15,625 bases of DNA from CAYLMM01 sp964384825 (GCA_964384825.1 CAYLMM010000059.1:1-15625); one strand, 5' to 3'. Shown: positions 1-7,971, counted from the first letter of the stretch. Translations and numbers: made by a program. Notes: generated by a model from the letters alone, not told the origin.

Positions 1-32
1 GGAAGGGCCTCTGGCGCCCTTCCGTTTTTTTT
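1..32 (+). terminator. Intrinsic terminator of a gene left of the window
   Basis: A perfect 8-bp stem, GGAAGGGC (1-8) with GCCCTTCC (16-23), encloses a 7-nt loop. After one G comes an unbroken run of eight T (25-32). This is a textbook rho-independent terminator for a + strand transcript entering from the left. The stem may extend beyond the window edge. It isolates the sigma54 activator gene that follows from upstream transcription. Confidence 0.85.
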
Positions 33-103
33 GTACACTGACGCTTCGTATCAGCGTATCCTCCGCAAAAGTTCGGCAACCGAGCGTTCGCCCGGGAGGT
101 GAC

Positions 104-1489
<1,386 letters not shown>

Positions 1490-1490
1490 A

Positions 1491-1508
1491 CGTCGCTTCG
1501 GAGCGACG
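1491..1508 (+). terminator. Hairpin after the activator gene, no T-run
   Basis: CGTCGCT (1491-1497) and AGCGACG (1502-1508) form a perfect 7-bp stem around a 4-nt loop, starting one base after the activator's stop codon. No T tract follows, so it is a weak terminator candidate or an RNA 3'-end stabiliser. Confidence 0.4.
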
Positions 1509-1566
1509 CTGACCTGCCTGCGGGGGCGTGGCCTGCGACTGTAAACAGCGATGACGGACTCTCCTA

Positions 1567-1589
1567 TTGTCTCACTATGCGTTTGACAA
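1567..1589. promoter_or_regulatory. 23-bp dyad, candidate enhancer site for the sigma54 activator
   Basis: TTGTCTCAC (1567-1575) and GTTTGACAA (1581-1589) form an inverted repeat with 7 of 9 positions symmetric and a 5-bp spacer. Its centre is about 88 bp upstream of the start site predicted from the -24/-12 element, within the range usual for activator binding upstream of sigma54 promoters. The right arm contains TTGACA, but I see no fitting -10 element downstream of it. The local sequence is also AT-richer than the genes. Binding by the neighbouring activator is inferred. Confidence 0.5.
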
Positions 1590-1639
1590 CTCTTTATCGG
1601 CATGCTAGTTGATTGAATAGTAGGCGCTAACCTGGGAAT

Positions 1640-1655
1640 TGGCATAGCCGATGCT
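1640..1655 (+). promoter_or_regulatory. Sigma54 (-24/-12) promoter of the redox operon
   Basis: TGGCATAGCCGATGCT matches the sigma54 consensus TGGCAC-N5-TTGC. GG lies at 1641-1642, GC at 1653-1654, with exactly 10 nt between, which is the diagnostic spacing. A start near 1665-1667 leaves a leader of about 16 nt containing the GGAGG ribosome site (1669-1673) of the gene at 1682. An adjacent sigma54 activator gene supports the call. Confidence 0.75.
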
Positions 1656-1681
1656 GTCAAGCGTATCCGGAGGTATCCCTG

Positions 1682-2080
1682 ATGCGCGTGGCGATTCCGG
1701 TATGGTCGGGACGAATCTCTCCGGTGCTGGACTCGGCCCAGCACCTGGTCTGCATAGATTTCGATTCCTCCGGTGAACAGAAACGCGAATTCCATGATTG
1801 GCGCAGATGCAGTTTCTGCGGCCGGATGCTGGCCGTGGTCGATCTCGGGATCGACGTCATGCTCTGCGGCTCCCTGTCCCGCCCCTGTCTGTGGATGCTG
1901 AAGGCCCGCGGAGTCGAGGTGCGGCCGTTCCTCTGCGGGGACTACGAGGCTGTCGTGGACGTCTGGCGCGATCATCCCGAGTCGATGGCGCTGTTCAACA
2001 TGCCCGGTGCGGCGGACCTTTTCAACGAGGCCGCCGACCGTTGCTGGATAAACTGGTTTTCCGATACCGATAACCGCTGA
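1682..2080 (+). CDS. NifX/orange-protein-like (dinitrogenase FeMo-cofactor family) protein
   Basis: This 132-aa protein has the single-domain NifB/NifX/NafY fold. It opens with MRVAIPVWSGRISPVLDSA, typical of the family, and has the conserved LCGSLSRP segment (~61-68) and a shortened NMPG motif near the end. Family members bind or carry metal clusters, such as FeMo-co precursors or the Mo-Cu cluster of the Desulfovibrio orange protein. No nitrogenase genes are visible, so a nitrogenase role is unlikely. It is cysteine-rich (C24, C43, C46, C62, C69, C85 and one near the C-terminus), including a CSFC pair not typical of NifX. The ATG follows GGAGG by 8 nt. It is the first gene after the sigma54 promoter, 14 bp before the ferredoxin gene. 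It may be a metallocluster-binding partner or redox sensor for the complex. The fold call is firm; the role is not. Confidence 0.85.
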   Translation: MRVAIPVWSGRISPVLDSAQHLVCIDFDSSGEQKREFHDWRRCSFCGRMLAVVDLGIDVMLCGSLSRPCLWMLKARGVEVRPFLCGDYEAVVDVWRDHPESMALFNMPGAADLFNEAADRCWINWFSDTDNR

Positions 2081-2094
2081 GGAAGGATGGCTCG

Positions 2095-2994
2095 ATGGAC
2101 CGCAGGAATTTCCTGAAAACCATGGGGACGGCCGGCGCGATGGCGGCCGGGGCGTCGACCGCCCGGGCGTCGGAGGGACATCACGTGCCGGAGAATCCCT
2201 ACGGCGTGCTGGTGGATACGACCCTCTGCGTCGGATGCCGCAAGTGCGAGTGGGCTTGCAACCAGTCCAACAATCTGCCCGTGCAGTCCCTGGAGAGCTT
2301 CGAGGACAAGTCGGTTTTCGAGCGGATGCGCCGTCCCGACGCCGGGAATTACACGGTCGTCAACCGGTACGGCGGGGAGGGGGAGAAGCCGGTATGGGCC
2401 AAGGTCCAGTGCATGCACTGCCAGGATCCCGCATGCGCTTCGGCCTGCCTGGTGACCGCCCTGACCAAGGACGAGCAGGGCCCGGTCGATTATGACCCCT
2501 GGCGCTGCATGGGCTGCCGCTACTGCATGGTGGCCTGCCCCTTCCAGATTCCCGCATACGAATACGACAACGCCCTGAATCCGGTCGTCCGCAAGTGCAC
2601 CTTCTGCTTCGAGCGCCTGGAGGAGGGCCGCGTGCCGGCCTGCGTCGAGATCTGTCCGGTCGAATGCCTGACCTTCGGTCGCCGCGACGATCTGCTCGCC
2701 CTGGCCCACGGCAAGATCGCGTCGCGCCCGGGAAGCTACGTCGATCACGTCTACGGCGAACACGAGGTGGGAGGAACCTGCTGGCTCTATCTAGCGGACC
2801 GGCCCTTCACCGAACTCGGCTTCCCCGAACTGGGCGAAGCCGCGCCGCCGCGCATGACCGAGAAGATCCAGCACGGGATCTTCAAGCACTTCATCCCGCC
2901 GATCGCGCTCTACGCCGCCCTGGGCCAGATCATGTGGCTCGGCAAGCGCAAGCAGGAGGCCGCCGAGGCAGAACAGGAGAGCGACCATGAGTGA
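2095..2994 (+). CDS. Tat-exported four-cluster ferredoxin subunit (HybA/HmcB-like)
   Basis: This 299-aa periplasmic iron-sulfur subunit would pass electrons between a membrane quinone subunit and periplasmic carriers. The N-terminus is a twin-arginine signal (RRNFLK at 3-8, then a hydrophobic stretch to ~25). Sixteen cysteines sit in four sets that predict four [4Fe-4S] clusters: 45/48/51/55, 106/109/114/118, 138/141/144/148 and 168/171/183/187. C191 is an additional cysteine. Near the C-terminus (~262-280) is one hydrophobic segment, probably the membrane anchor found in HybA. The start follows GGAAGG. The last 8 nt overlap the NrfD/HybB-like gene (ATGAGTGA), so the two are translationally coupled. 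No catalytic molybdopterin or hydrogenase subunit is nearby, so this is an electron relay rather than part of a known enzyme. Gene order resembles the Hmc, Nhc and Tmc complexes of sulfate reducers. Confidence 0.93.
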   Translation: MDRRNFLKTMGTAGAMAAGASTARASEGHHVPENPYGVLVDTTLCVGCRKCEWACNQSNNLPVQSLESFEDKSVFERMRRPDAGNYTVVNRYGGEGEKPVWAKVQCMHCQDPACASACLVTALTKDEQGPVDYDPWRCMGCRYCMVACPFQIPAYEYDNALNPVVRKCTFCFERLEEGRVPACVEICPVECLTFGRRDDLLALAHGKIASRPGSYVDHVYGEHEVGGTCWLYLADRPFTELGFPELGEAAPPRMTEKIQHGIFKHFIPPIALYAALGQIMWLGKRKQEAAEAEQESDHE

Positions 2995-4228
2995 CGCCGT
3001 CCACGCGGCCCCGCTGGGCCGGCGGTTCTTCACCCGCGGAGTCTGGATCCTGATCGCGCTGATGGCCTGCGGCACCTTCTTCGCCGCCCGTCGGTTCATC
3101 TTCGGCATCGGGTCGATCTCCAACCTCGACACCCAGTATCCCTGGGGGATCTGGATCGCCGTCGACGTCGCCTGCGGCGTCGCGCTCGCGGCCGGCGGGT
3201 TCACGTCGGCCGCCCTGGCCCACATCTTCCACCGCGAGGACTACGAAGCCGTTACCCGGCCGGCCCTGCTGACCGCGGTGCTCGGCTACACCTTCGTCGT
3301 GCTGGGCCTGATGGTGGACCTGGGGCGCTTCTACAATCTGTGGCATCCGATGGTCCCGTCGATGTGGTCGGGACATTCCGGCCTCTTCGAGGTCGGCATG
3401 TGCGTGGCCACCTACCTGACCGTGCTGTACATCGAGTTCCTGCCGCTGGTGGTGGAGCGCTTCATGGGCAGGGTGAACCTGCCGGGGATCCTGCGGAGCT
3501 TCAACGGCCTCTGCGAATTCCTGCTGCGCCTGTTCGACCGCACCCTCGGCCGGGTGATGTTCATCTTCATCATCCTCGGGGTGGTGCTCTCCTGCATGCA
3601 CCAGTCGTCGCTCGGCGTGCTGCTGGTGCTCGCGCCCTACAAGATGCACCCGCTCTGGATGACGCCGATCCTGCCGCTGCTGTTCTTGATCTCGGCCTTC
3701 GCGGTCGGACTGTCGATGGTCGTCTTCGAGGGCTACTTCTCCGCCCGTTCGTTCCAACTGAAGCAGGAGACCTCGATCTTCCGCAAGATGGCCGGCATCA
3801 TCCCGGTTCTGCTGTTCGTCTACCTGGCGGTGAAGGTGACCGACCTGGCCGTTCGCGGCGGGTTCTCGGGGATGGCTTCCGGCGGCATCGAACCCTGGTT
3901 CTTCTCGGTCGAGATGCTGGCCGGGGTCGTGGCGCCGATGGTCCTTTTCCTGCTCGACTGGACCCGGCGCAAACCGGGCCGGATGGCGTTAGCCGCAGCG
4001 CTGGTGATCTTCGGCGTCGTGGCCAACCGCATCAACGTGTACCTGGTGGCCTACAAGCCCGTCTACATGGAGAACCGCTATTTCCCGGCCATCGGTGAAA
4101 TCGCGGTGACCGCGGGACTGGTCGCCGGCCTGATCTTCGTCTACCGGTTCCTGGTGATCAACCTGCCGGTCCTGCATCCGGTTTCCGCCGACGACGCGGA
4201 GAAGCGAACGGAGAAGCGGCATGCGTAG
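2987..4228 (+). CDS. NrfD/HybB-like quinone-interacting membrane subunit
   Basis: This 413-aa integral membrane protein belongs to the NrfD/PsrC superfamily, HybB branch. About ten hydrophobic segments span most of its length, including ones near 17-35, 55-80, 95-112, 130-150, 185-205, 225-248, 265-285 and 305-325. Polar patches such as YPWGIWIAVDVACG (~45-58) and VDLGRFYNLWHP (~107-118) resemble the quinone-site regions of HybB and ActC. Such subunits exchange electrons between menaquinol and the partner ferredoxin and contain no heme. It overlaps both neighbours by 8 nt, upstream with the ferredoxin and downstream with the cytochrome. This indicates one coupled operon and probably fixed stoichiometry. 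Length and topology are normal for the family. The direction of electron flow cannot be read from sequence. Confidence 0.93.
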   Translation: MSDAVHAAPLGRRFFTRGVWILIALMACGTFFAARRFIFGIGSISNLDTQYPWGIWIAVDVACGVALAAGGFTSAALAHIFHREDYEAVTRPALLTAVLGYTFVVLGLMVDLGRFYNLWHPMVPSMWSGHSGLFEVGMCVATYLTVLYIEFLPLVVERFMGRVNLPGILRSFNGLCEFLLRLFDRTLGRVMFIFIILGVVLSCMHQSSLGVLLVLAPYKMHPLWMTPILPLLFLISAFAVGLSMVVFEGYFSARSFQLKQETSIFRKMAGIIPVLLFVYLAVKVTDLAVRGGFSGMASGGIEPWFFSVEMLAGVVAPMVLFLLDWTRRKPGRMALAAALVIFGVVANRINVYLVAYKPVYMENRYFPAIGEIAVTAGLVAGLIFVYRFLVINLPVLHPVSADDAEKRTEKRHA

Positions 4229-5342
4229 GATGATACCCCTGTTGCTCGTGGTCACGGCCGTCGCGGCGATGTCCCCGGTCGCCGGAGCCTATCCGGCGCG
4301 GCAGCAGACGCAGTCCACGCTGGATTGCGCCCTCTGCCACGTCTGTTCCAATCCGTCGGCGGCCGATCCCTGCCTGAAGATGGAGGTCTGTCCCCGGCAC
4401 GCGGTGAGCGAAGCCCTCGACCCGGAGTCCGGGCCCGACGAGGTCGTCCTCGATCAGCTCGAGAACCTCTACGTGCCGGTTCTCTTCGATCACGCCGCCC
4501 ATGCGCGGATGGTGGAGATGGATCAGGGCTGCGAGACGTGCCATCACTTCACGCCGCCCAACACGCCGCATCCGTCCTGCCGTGAATGCCATCCGGTCAG
4601 CATCCAGCACGAGGACCTGGCCCAGCCCGGCCTCAAGGGCGCCTATCACCGCCAGTGCATGGGATGCCACACGGATTGGGATCACGATACCAAGTGCGAG
4701 ATCTGCCACGCCAAGAAGGCCGGCGGCGCCCTGCAGGGCACCGCGACCACCTTCACCCACGACCGCCATTACCAGCAGATCGAGATGAAGGATCTAATCG
4801 TCTTCGAGACCGAGTACGACGAGGGCGACAAGGTTCCGTTCCATCACCGCAACCACGCCGAGAAGTACGAGATGAACTGCGCGCTCTGCCATCAGCAGCA
4901 GAGCTGTGCGCAATGCCATGTCCATGGCGCGGAGTCCCATCCGATGGGCGAGCTGCAGGATGTCGACATGCACGACACCTGCTACATCTGCCACCAGGAC
5001 AACGAGTGCGAGGAATGCCACGGCCGCGATCCGGACGATCTCTTCGAGCATGCCGACACCGGCTGGCCGCTGAAGCCCTATCACGCCGATCTGCATTGCC
5101 GTGCCTGCCACGGCAGCACCGGTCCGTTCAACAAGCCGGAGCCGGAATGCCGTTCCTGCCATGCCGGGGGATGGGGCGCCGATTTCGATCACGCGGCGAC
5201 GGGCATCGATCTCGGCGAGGTCCACGGCGAAGCCGAATGCAGCGACTGCCACGGAGCGGGTCCCGGGACGCGTCCGACCTGCGACGCGTGTCATGACGAC
5301 GACCGGTCCTATGACGCGCGGAGCGGTTTCGGAGAGGGTTGA
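4221..5342 (+). CDS. Periplasmic 13-heme c-type cytochrome (class III-like)
   Basis: This 373-aa secreted cytochrome has a Sec signal peptide (MRRMIPLLLVVTAVAAMSPV, cleavage probably after AGA at 21-23). I count 13 CXXCH heme sites from CALCH (36-40) to CDACH (354-358): CALCH, CETCH, CRECH, CMGCH, CEICH, CALCH, CAQCH, CYICH, CEECH, CRACH, CRSCH, CSDCH and CDACH. Scattered F-x-H-x-x-H and similar histidines provide distal ligands, as in cytochrome c3/c7 and HmcA. The first heme is followed by unpaired cysteines (C42, and PC and VCPRH around 52-60), which could hold another cofactor. The GGAG site before ATG 4221 and the 8-nt overlap with the NrfD-like gene support this start. It is likely the periplasmic electron sink or donor of the membrane complex. 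It is smaller than 16-heme HmcA, and I cannot name a specific family. Confidence 0.95.
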   Translation: MRRMIPLLLVVTAVAAMSPVAGAYPARQQTQSTLDCALCHVCSNPSAADPCLKMEVCPRHAVSEALDPESGPDEVVLDQLENLYVPVLFDHAAHARMVEMDQGCETCHHFTPPNTPHPSCRECHPVSIQHEDLAQPGLKGAYHRQCMGCHTDWDHDTKCEICHAKKAGGALQGTATTFTHDRHYQQIEMKDLIVFETEYDEGDKVPFHHRNHAEKYEMNCALCHQQQSCAQCHVHGAESHPMGELQDVDMHDTCYICHQDNECEECHGRDPDDLFEHADTGWPLKPYHADLHCRACHGSTGPFNKPEPECRSCHAGGWGADFDHAATGIDLGEVHGEAECSDCHGAGPGTRPTCDACHDDDRSYDARSGFGEG

Positions 5343-5355
5343 GCATCCGTCATCG

Positions 5356-5393
5356 CCATCCGGCCGCGCCTGTTTCGGGGCGCGGCCGGATGG
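5356..5393 (+). terminator. 15-bp hairpin closing the redox operon
   Basis: A perfect 15-bp GC-rich stem (5356-5370 with 5379-5393) surrounds an 8-nt loop, 14 nt after the cytochrome stop codon. No T-run follows, so it is either an intrinsic terminator of the U-poor type or a 3'-end stabiliser. It separates the operon from the tRNA genes. Confidence 0.7.
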
Positions 5394-5408
5394 AGCGTCA
5401 AGCCAGCC

Positions 5409-5437
5409 TTGACAGCCGGGCCGATCACGATCATTCT
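5409..5437 (+). promoter_or_regulatory. Sigma70-type promoter of tRNA-Cys
   Basis: A perfect -35 TTGACA (5409-5414) is followed, after a 17-bp spacer, by a weak -10 CATTCT (5432-5437). The predicted start is about 5 nt before the mature tRNA-Cys. The next tRNA gene has the same arrangement, which supports the call despite the poor -10. Confidence 0.55.
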
Positions 5438-5448
5438 TATGCCCGTGA

Positions 5449-5523
5449 GGCGGCATAGCCAAGTGGCTAAGGCGACGGACTGCAAATCCGTTATCCCCGG
5501 TTCGAGTCCGGGTGCCGCCTCCA
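5449..5523 (+). tRNA. tRNA-Cys(GCA), CCA encoded
   Basis: The cloverleaf is complete. The acceptor GGCGGCA (5449-5455) pairs with TGCCGCC (5513-5519). The anticodon stem ACGGA/TCCGT encloses loop CTGCAAA, with anticodon GCA at 5482-5484. The T arm CCCGG-TTCGAGT-CCGGG is intact. Discriminator base T (5520) is the known identity element of tRNA-Cys, and CCA (5521-5523) is encoded. I see no intrinsic terminator in the short gap before the tRNA-Leu promoter. Confidence 0.97.
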
Positions 5524-5566
5524 GTTCCCCCCTTCGAATCCCCCTGCGGCGTCTCCTGTTGACTCG

Positions 5567-5595
5567 TTGACAAGTTCCCGCGACTTGCGCATCAT
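5567..5595 (+). promoter_or_regulatory. Sigma70-type promoter of tRNA-Leu
   Basis: TTGACA (5567-5572), a 17-bp spacer and CATCAT (5590-5595, 4 of 6 to consensus) place the start about 3 nt before the mature tRNA-Leu. A second TTGACT just upstream (5559-5564) forms a near-repeat of the -35. Confidence 0.6.
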
Positions 5596-5604
5596 GACGC
5601 CGTC

Positions 5605-5692
5605 GCCGGGGTGGCGAAATTGGTAGACGCAAGGGACTTAAAATCCCTCGGAGCGTTGCTCCATGCCGGTTCGAGCCCGGCCCCCGGCACCA
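5605..5692 (+). tRNA. tRNA-Leu(TAA), CCA encoded
   Basis: This is an 88-nt class II tRNA. Acceptor GCCGGGG (5605-5611) pairs with CCCCGGC (5682-5688), discriminator A, then encoded CCA (5690-5692). The anticodon stem AGGGA/TCCCT encloses CTTAAAA, with anticodon TAA at 5639-5641. A long variable arm (CGGAGCGTTGCTCC region) is characteristic of tRNA-Leu. Confidence 0.97.
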
Positions 5693-5696
5693 GATC

Positions 5697-5726
5697 GGCC
5701 CCGGCTCCGTGTGGGCGGTCGGGGCC
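5697..5726 (+). terminator. Possible terminator hairpin after tRNA-Leu
   Basis: GGCCCCG (5697-5703) and CGGGGCC (5720-5726) form a 7-bp stem with a 16-nt loop, 4 nt after the tRNA. No clear T tract follows. It may end the tRNA transcript or lie in the leader of the glycosyltransferase gene, for which I see no separate promoter. Confidence 0.35.
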
Positions 5727-5756
5727 CTCCATTCTCCAGGCCCGGGAGAACATCTC

Positions 5757-6896
5757 TTGCGACTTGCTTTCCTCTCCATCGGCCGGCACATCCATACCGA
5801 GCGCTGGATCCGCTGGTTCGCCGAGCGCGGCCACCAATGCCATCTGCTGACCGTCCAGCCCGGCGATATCCCCGGTGTCGAAGTCCACGACATCCGGGCC
5901 GGTTTCGGACCCAAACCCCTGCGGTACTGGTTCTCCCTGCGGGTCGTACGCAGATTGCTCGCCAGGATCCGTCCCGATCTGCTGAATACGCATTTCCTGA
6001 CGGGCTACGGCTATTGGGGACATTTCTCGGGTTTCCATCCGAACGTGCTGACCGTCTGGGGCGACGACATCTACGTCACGCCCTACGAAAACGGCTTGAA
6101 GAACCGGCTGGCCCGCCGCGCCCTGGAATCCTGCGACGCGTTGACCGGCGATTCCGCGGACATCCTCGCCGAGGCCGTCGAACTGGGGGCGGATCCCCGG
6201 CGAGCCTTCCGCGTTCTGTGGGGCGTCGATCTGGAGCGTTTCGACGCTCGGCCGGAATCGAAGATCCGGCGCGAGGCCGGATTCGGCGATGAGCATGTGG
6301 TCTTCTTCTCGCCGCGCAGCTTCACTCAGCCTTACTACAACATCGACACTGTCATCGCAGCGGCGGCGATGGTCGCCGAGCGCGAGCCTCGCGCGCGTTT
6401 CCTCTTCGCCGGATACGAGGGCGATCCGGCTCCGTTCTGGGAGATGGCCGAAGCGGCCGGCATCGGCGAGGTCAGCCGTTTCCTGGGCCGCATCCCCCAC
6501 GAGGATTTCGCGGATGCGCTGAACGCGGGCGACGTGTTCCTGTCGGTGCCCTCGGTCGACGCCACGGCGGTCAGCCTTCTCGAAGCCATGGCCTGTCGGC
6601 GGGCGATCGTGGTCTCGAGCCTCGCCTCGTCGCTGGAGTGGGTGCGGGACGGCGAGTCGGCGCTGGTGGTCGAGCCCCGCGACGTCGAGGGATTGGCCGG
6701 GGCCATGCTGCGCTTCGCCGCCGATCCCGACCTGCGCGGCCGTTGCGGCGAAGCGGCGAGGACCCGGGCCGTCGAGGTGGCCGGTTTCGAATCCAACATG
6801 GAGATCGTCGGCGAGATCTTCGAGCGGTTGGCCGCCGGGCGGGGCGCCTGGCCCGACCGGGTCGCGCTGCCGACGCTCGCGGCCGGGGAGGAATAG
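5757..6896 (+). CDS. GT4-family glycosyltransferase, TTG start
   Basis: This 379-aa retaining glycosyltransferase has the GT-B fold. The N-terminal domain starts LAFLSIGRHIHTERW, a strand and loop typical of sugar-nucleotide GT4 enzymes. The C-terminal domain has the donor-binding segment SLLEAMACRRAIVVSS (E-x7-E type). Reading is open from GTG 5709, but that start has no ribosome site. TTG 5757 follows GGGAG (5744-5748) by 8 nt and coincides with where family homology begins, so I chose it. The next gene begins 3 nt after the stop, so the two are coupled. The pair probably adds sugars to a lipid-linked or surface glycan. Donor and acceptor cannot be told from sequence. No flippase, polymerase or sugar-biosynthesis gene is nearby. 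Confidence 0.88.
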   Translation: MRLAFLSIGRHIHTERWIRWFAERGHQCHLLTVQPGDIPGVEVHDIRAGFGPKPLRYWFSLRVVRRLLARIRPDLLNTHFLTGYGYWGHFSGFHPNVLTVWGDDIYVTPYENGLKNRLARRALESCDALTGDSADILAEAVELGADPRRAFRVLWGVDLERFDARPESKIRREAGFGDEHVVFFSPRSFTQPYYNIDTVIAAAAMVAEREPRARFLFAGYEGDPAPFWEMAEAAGIGEVSRFLGRIPHEDFADALNAGDVFLSVPSVDATAVSLLEAMACRRAIVVSSLASSLEWVRDGESALVVEPRDVEGLAGAMLRFAADPDLRGRCGEAARTRAVEVAGFESNMEIVGEIFERLAAGRGAWPDRVALPTLAAGEE

Positions 6897-6899
6897 GCC

Positions 6900-7859
6900 G
6901 TGGATCTGAGCGTGGTCATTCCCACCCGCGACAAGGCGTCCCTGCTGGCGCGCACCCTCGCGGCGCTGGCGGCGCAGGACGTTCCCGGCGCTCAATGGGA
7001 AGTCGTGGTCGTGGACGATGCTTCCGGCGATGGAACCGCCGGGCTGCTCGACGGGCTCGTCGCCGAGTGGGGCGGCAGGCTGATCCGGGAGCGGCCCTTG
7101 GCGAACGTGGGCCGCGCCCGGGCGCGCAACATCGGCGCCCGCCGGGCCGGCGGCCGTTGGCTGCTGTTCCTGGACGACGACATCCTGGCACCGCCGGGTC
7201 TGCTGGCCGCTCATCTCGAGACGGTCGCCGGCCGGCAGCGGGTCGGAACGATCGGTCTGGTGCGCACCCTGCCCGAGATCGTCGACGCTCCCCATTTCCA
7301 CTACATCGATACCCGGGGAGGGGCGAAGATCGACGGCGGCCTTGTGCCGGCCCGATATTTCGTGACCCAGAACGCCATGGTCCCGCGCGAGGATTTCCTT
7401 GCCGTCGGCGGCTTCGACGAGGATTTCTCGGCCTACGGCTTCGAAGACATGGAAGTGGCCTTCCGTCTCGCCGACGAGCGGGGGCTGCGGTTCCTGCCGG
7501 TGCGTTCGCCGGTGCCTCATCACGCGCATCACCATACCCTGCACCAGTGGCTGGCCAAGAAGATCGAGGTCGGATCCGGATCCCTTCGCCTGATGGCGCG
7601 GCGTCATCCCGGCCGGATCCGCGAGATGAGGCTCGACCTGGTGATGGGATCCGCCTTCGGGCATCCTGTCGCCATGGCGGTTCGGCTGCTGGCGCGGCGG
7701 CTCTGTCTGCGTCTGCTCGAAATGACGGCCCGCGGCTGGCCCGTCCGGGCCGGTCATGTTCCCCGTTGCGCAGCCGCCCATCATCGCCTGCTGGATCTGA
7801 TGGTTCTTGTCTGCTATCGGATCGGATATCAGTCCGACATGAACGGCGGAGCCGACTGA
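6900..7859 (+). CDS. GT2-family glycosyltransferase, GTG start
   Basis: This 319-aa GT-A fold inverting glycosyltransferase opens with DLSVVIPTRDKASLLARTL, the classic GT2 nucleotide-binding strand. It carries VVVDDASGDGT (~36-46), the metal-binding FLDDDI (~95-100) and the acceptor-side segment GGFDEDFSAYGFEDMEVAFR with its catalytic-type ED pair. A histidine cluster (HHAHHH) follows the core. The C-terminal part has amphipathic or hydrophobic helices (~255-285) that may sit on the membrane. The GTG start is preceded by GGGGAGGA (6885-6892) at 7 nt, and the gene starts 3 nt after the GT4 gene. The two probably act in sequence on one glycan. Substrate is unknown. Confidence 0.88.
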   Translation: MDLSVVIPTRDKASLLARTLAALAAQDVPGAQWEVVVVDDASGDGTAGLLDGLVAEWGGRLIRERPLANVGRARARNIGARRAGGRWLLFLDDDILAPPGLLAAHLETVAGRQRVGTIGLVRTLPEIVDAPHFHYIDTRGGAKIDGGLVPARYFVTQNAMVPREDFLAVGGFDEDFSAYGFEDMEVAFRLADERGLRFLPVRSPVPHHAHHHTLHQWLAKKIEVGSGSLRLMARRHPGRIREMRLDLVMGSAFGHPVAMAVRLLARRLCLRLLEMTARGWPVRAGHVPRCAAAHHRLLDLMVLVCYRIGYQSDMNGGAD

Positions 7860-7946
7860 CATATTCCGCCATTATGGCAGTCCCGCTGTCGTGTCGGCGC
7901 TTTGCGGTCAGTTTCATCTTCCTCGGGATACTTCATAAACGTCGGA

Positions 7947-7971
7947 CCGACAATAATTTAGATATTGTTGG
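7947..7971. promoter_or_regulatory. 9-7-9 dyad upstream of dnaK, candidate heat-shock operator
   Basis: CCGACAATA (7947-7955) and TATTGTTGG (7963-7971) are inverted repeats with 8 of 9 positions matching and a 7-bp AT-rich spacer. The layout resembles CIRCE (9-9-9) and HAIR elements, but the sequence matches neither consensus. It lies 88 bp before dnaK in the 199-bp gap 7860-8058. A second, weaker repeat (GCGTGC 7971-7976, GCACGC 7989-7994) abuts it. I could not place a convincing promoter in the gap; an AATAAT hexamer lies inside the dyad. Confidence 0.45.

Noticed and set aside
41..57. ACGCT-N7-AGCGT dyad before the activator gene, and an overlapping CGTATC direct repeat
   Set aside because: The arms are only 5 bp and no promoter could be placed around them, so autoregulation is not supported.
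1583..1611. TTGACA as a sigma70 -35 for the redox operon
   Set aside because: At 16-18 bp spacing the hexamers (CTAGTT, TAGTTG, AGTTGA) are poor. The bases are better explained as the right arm of the dyad, and a sigma54 element lies downstream.
1682..2080. Evidence for nitrogen fixation from a NifX-like gene
   Set aside because: No nifHDK, nifB, nifE or nifN is present, and the neighbours are respiratory. The family is much wider than nitrogenase.
5592..7862. Long antisense open frame of 756 codons on the - strand
   Set aside because: It runs across two clear glycosyltransferase genes and tRNA-Leu and has shadow-like composition (R, G, H, Q, P) with no recognisable domain. High GC leaves antisense frames open by chance.
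7868..7878. Palindrome GCCATTATGGC after the GT2 gene, as a terminator
   Set aside because: The stem is 5 bp with a 1-nt centre and no T-run, so it cannot form a stable hairpin.
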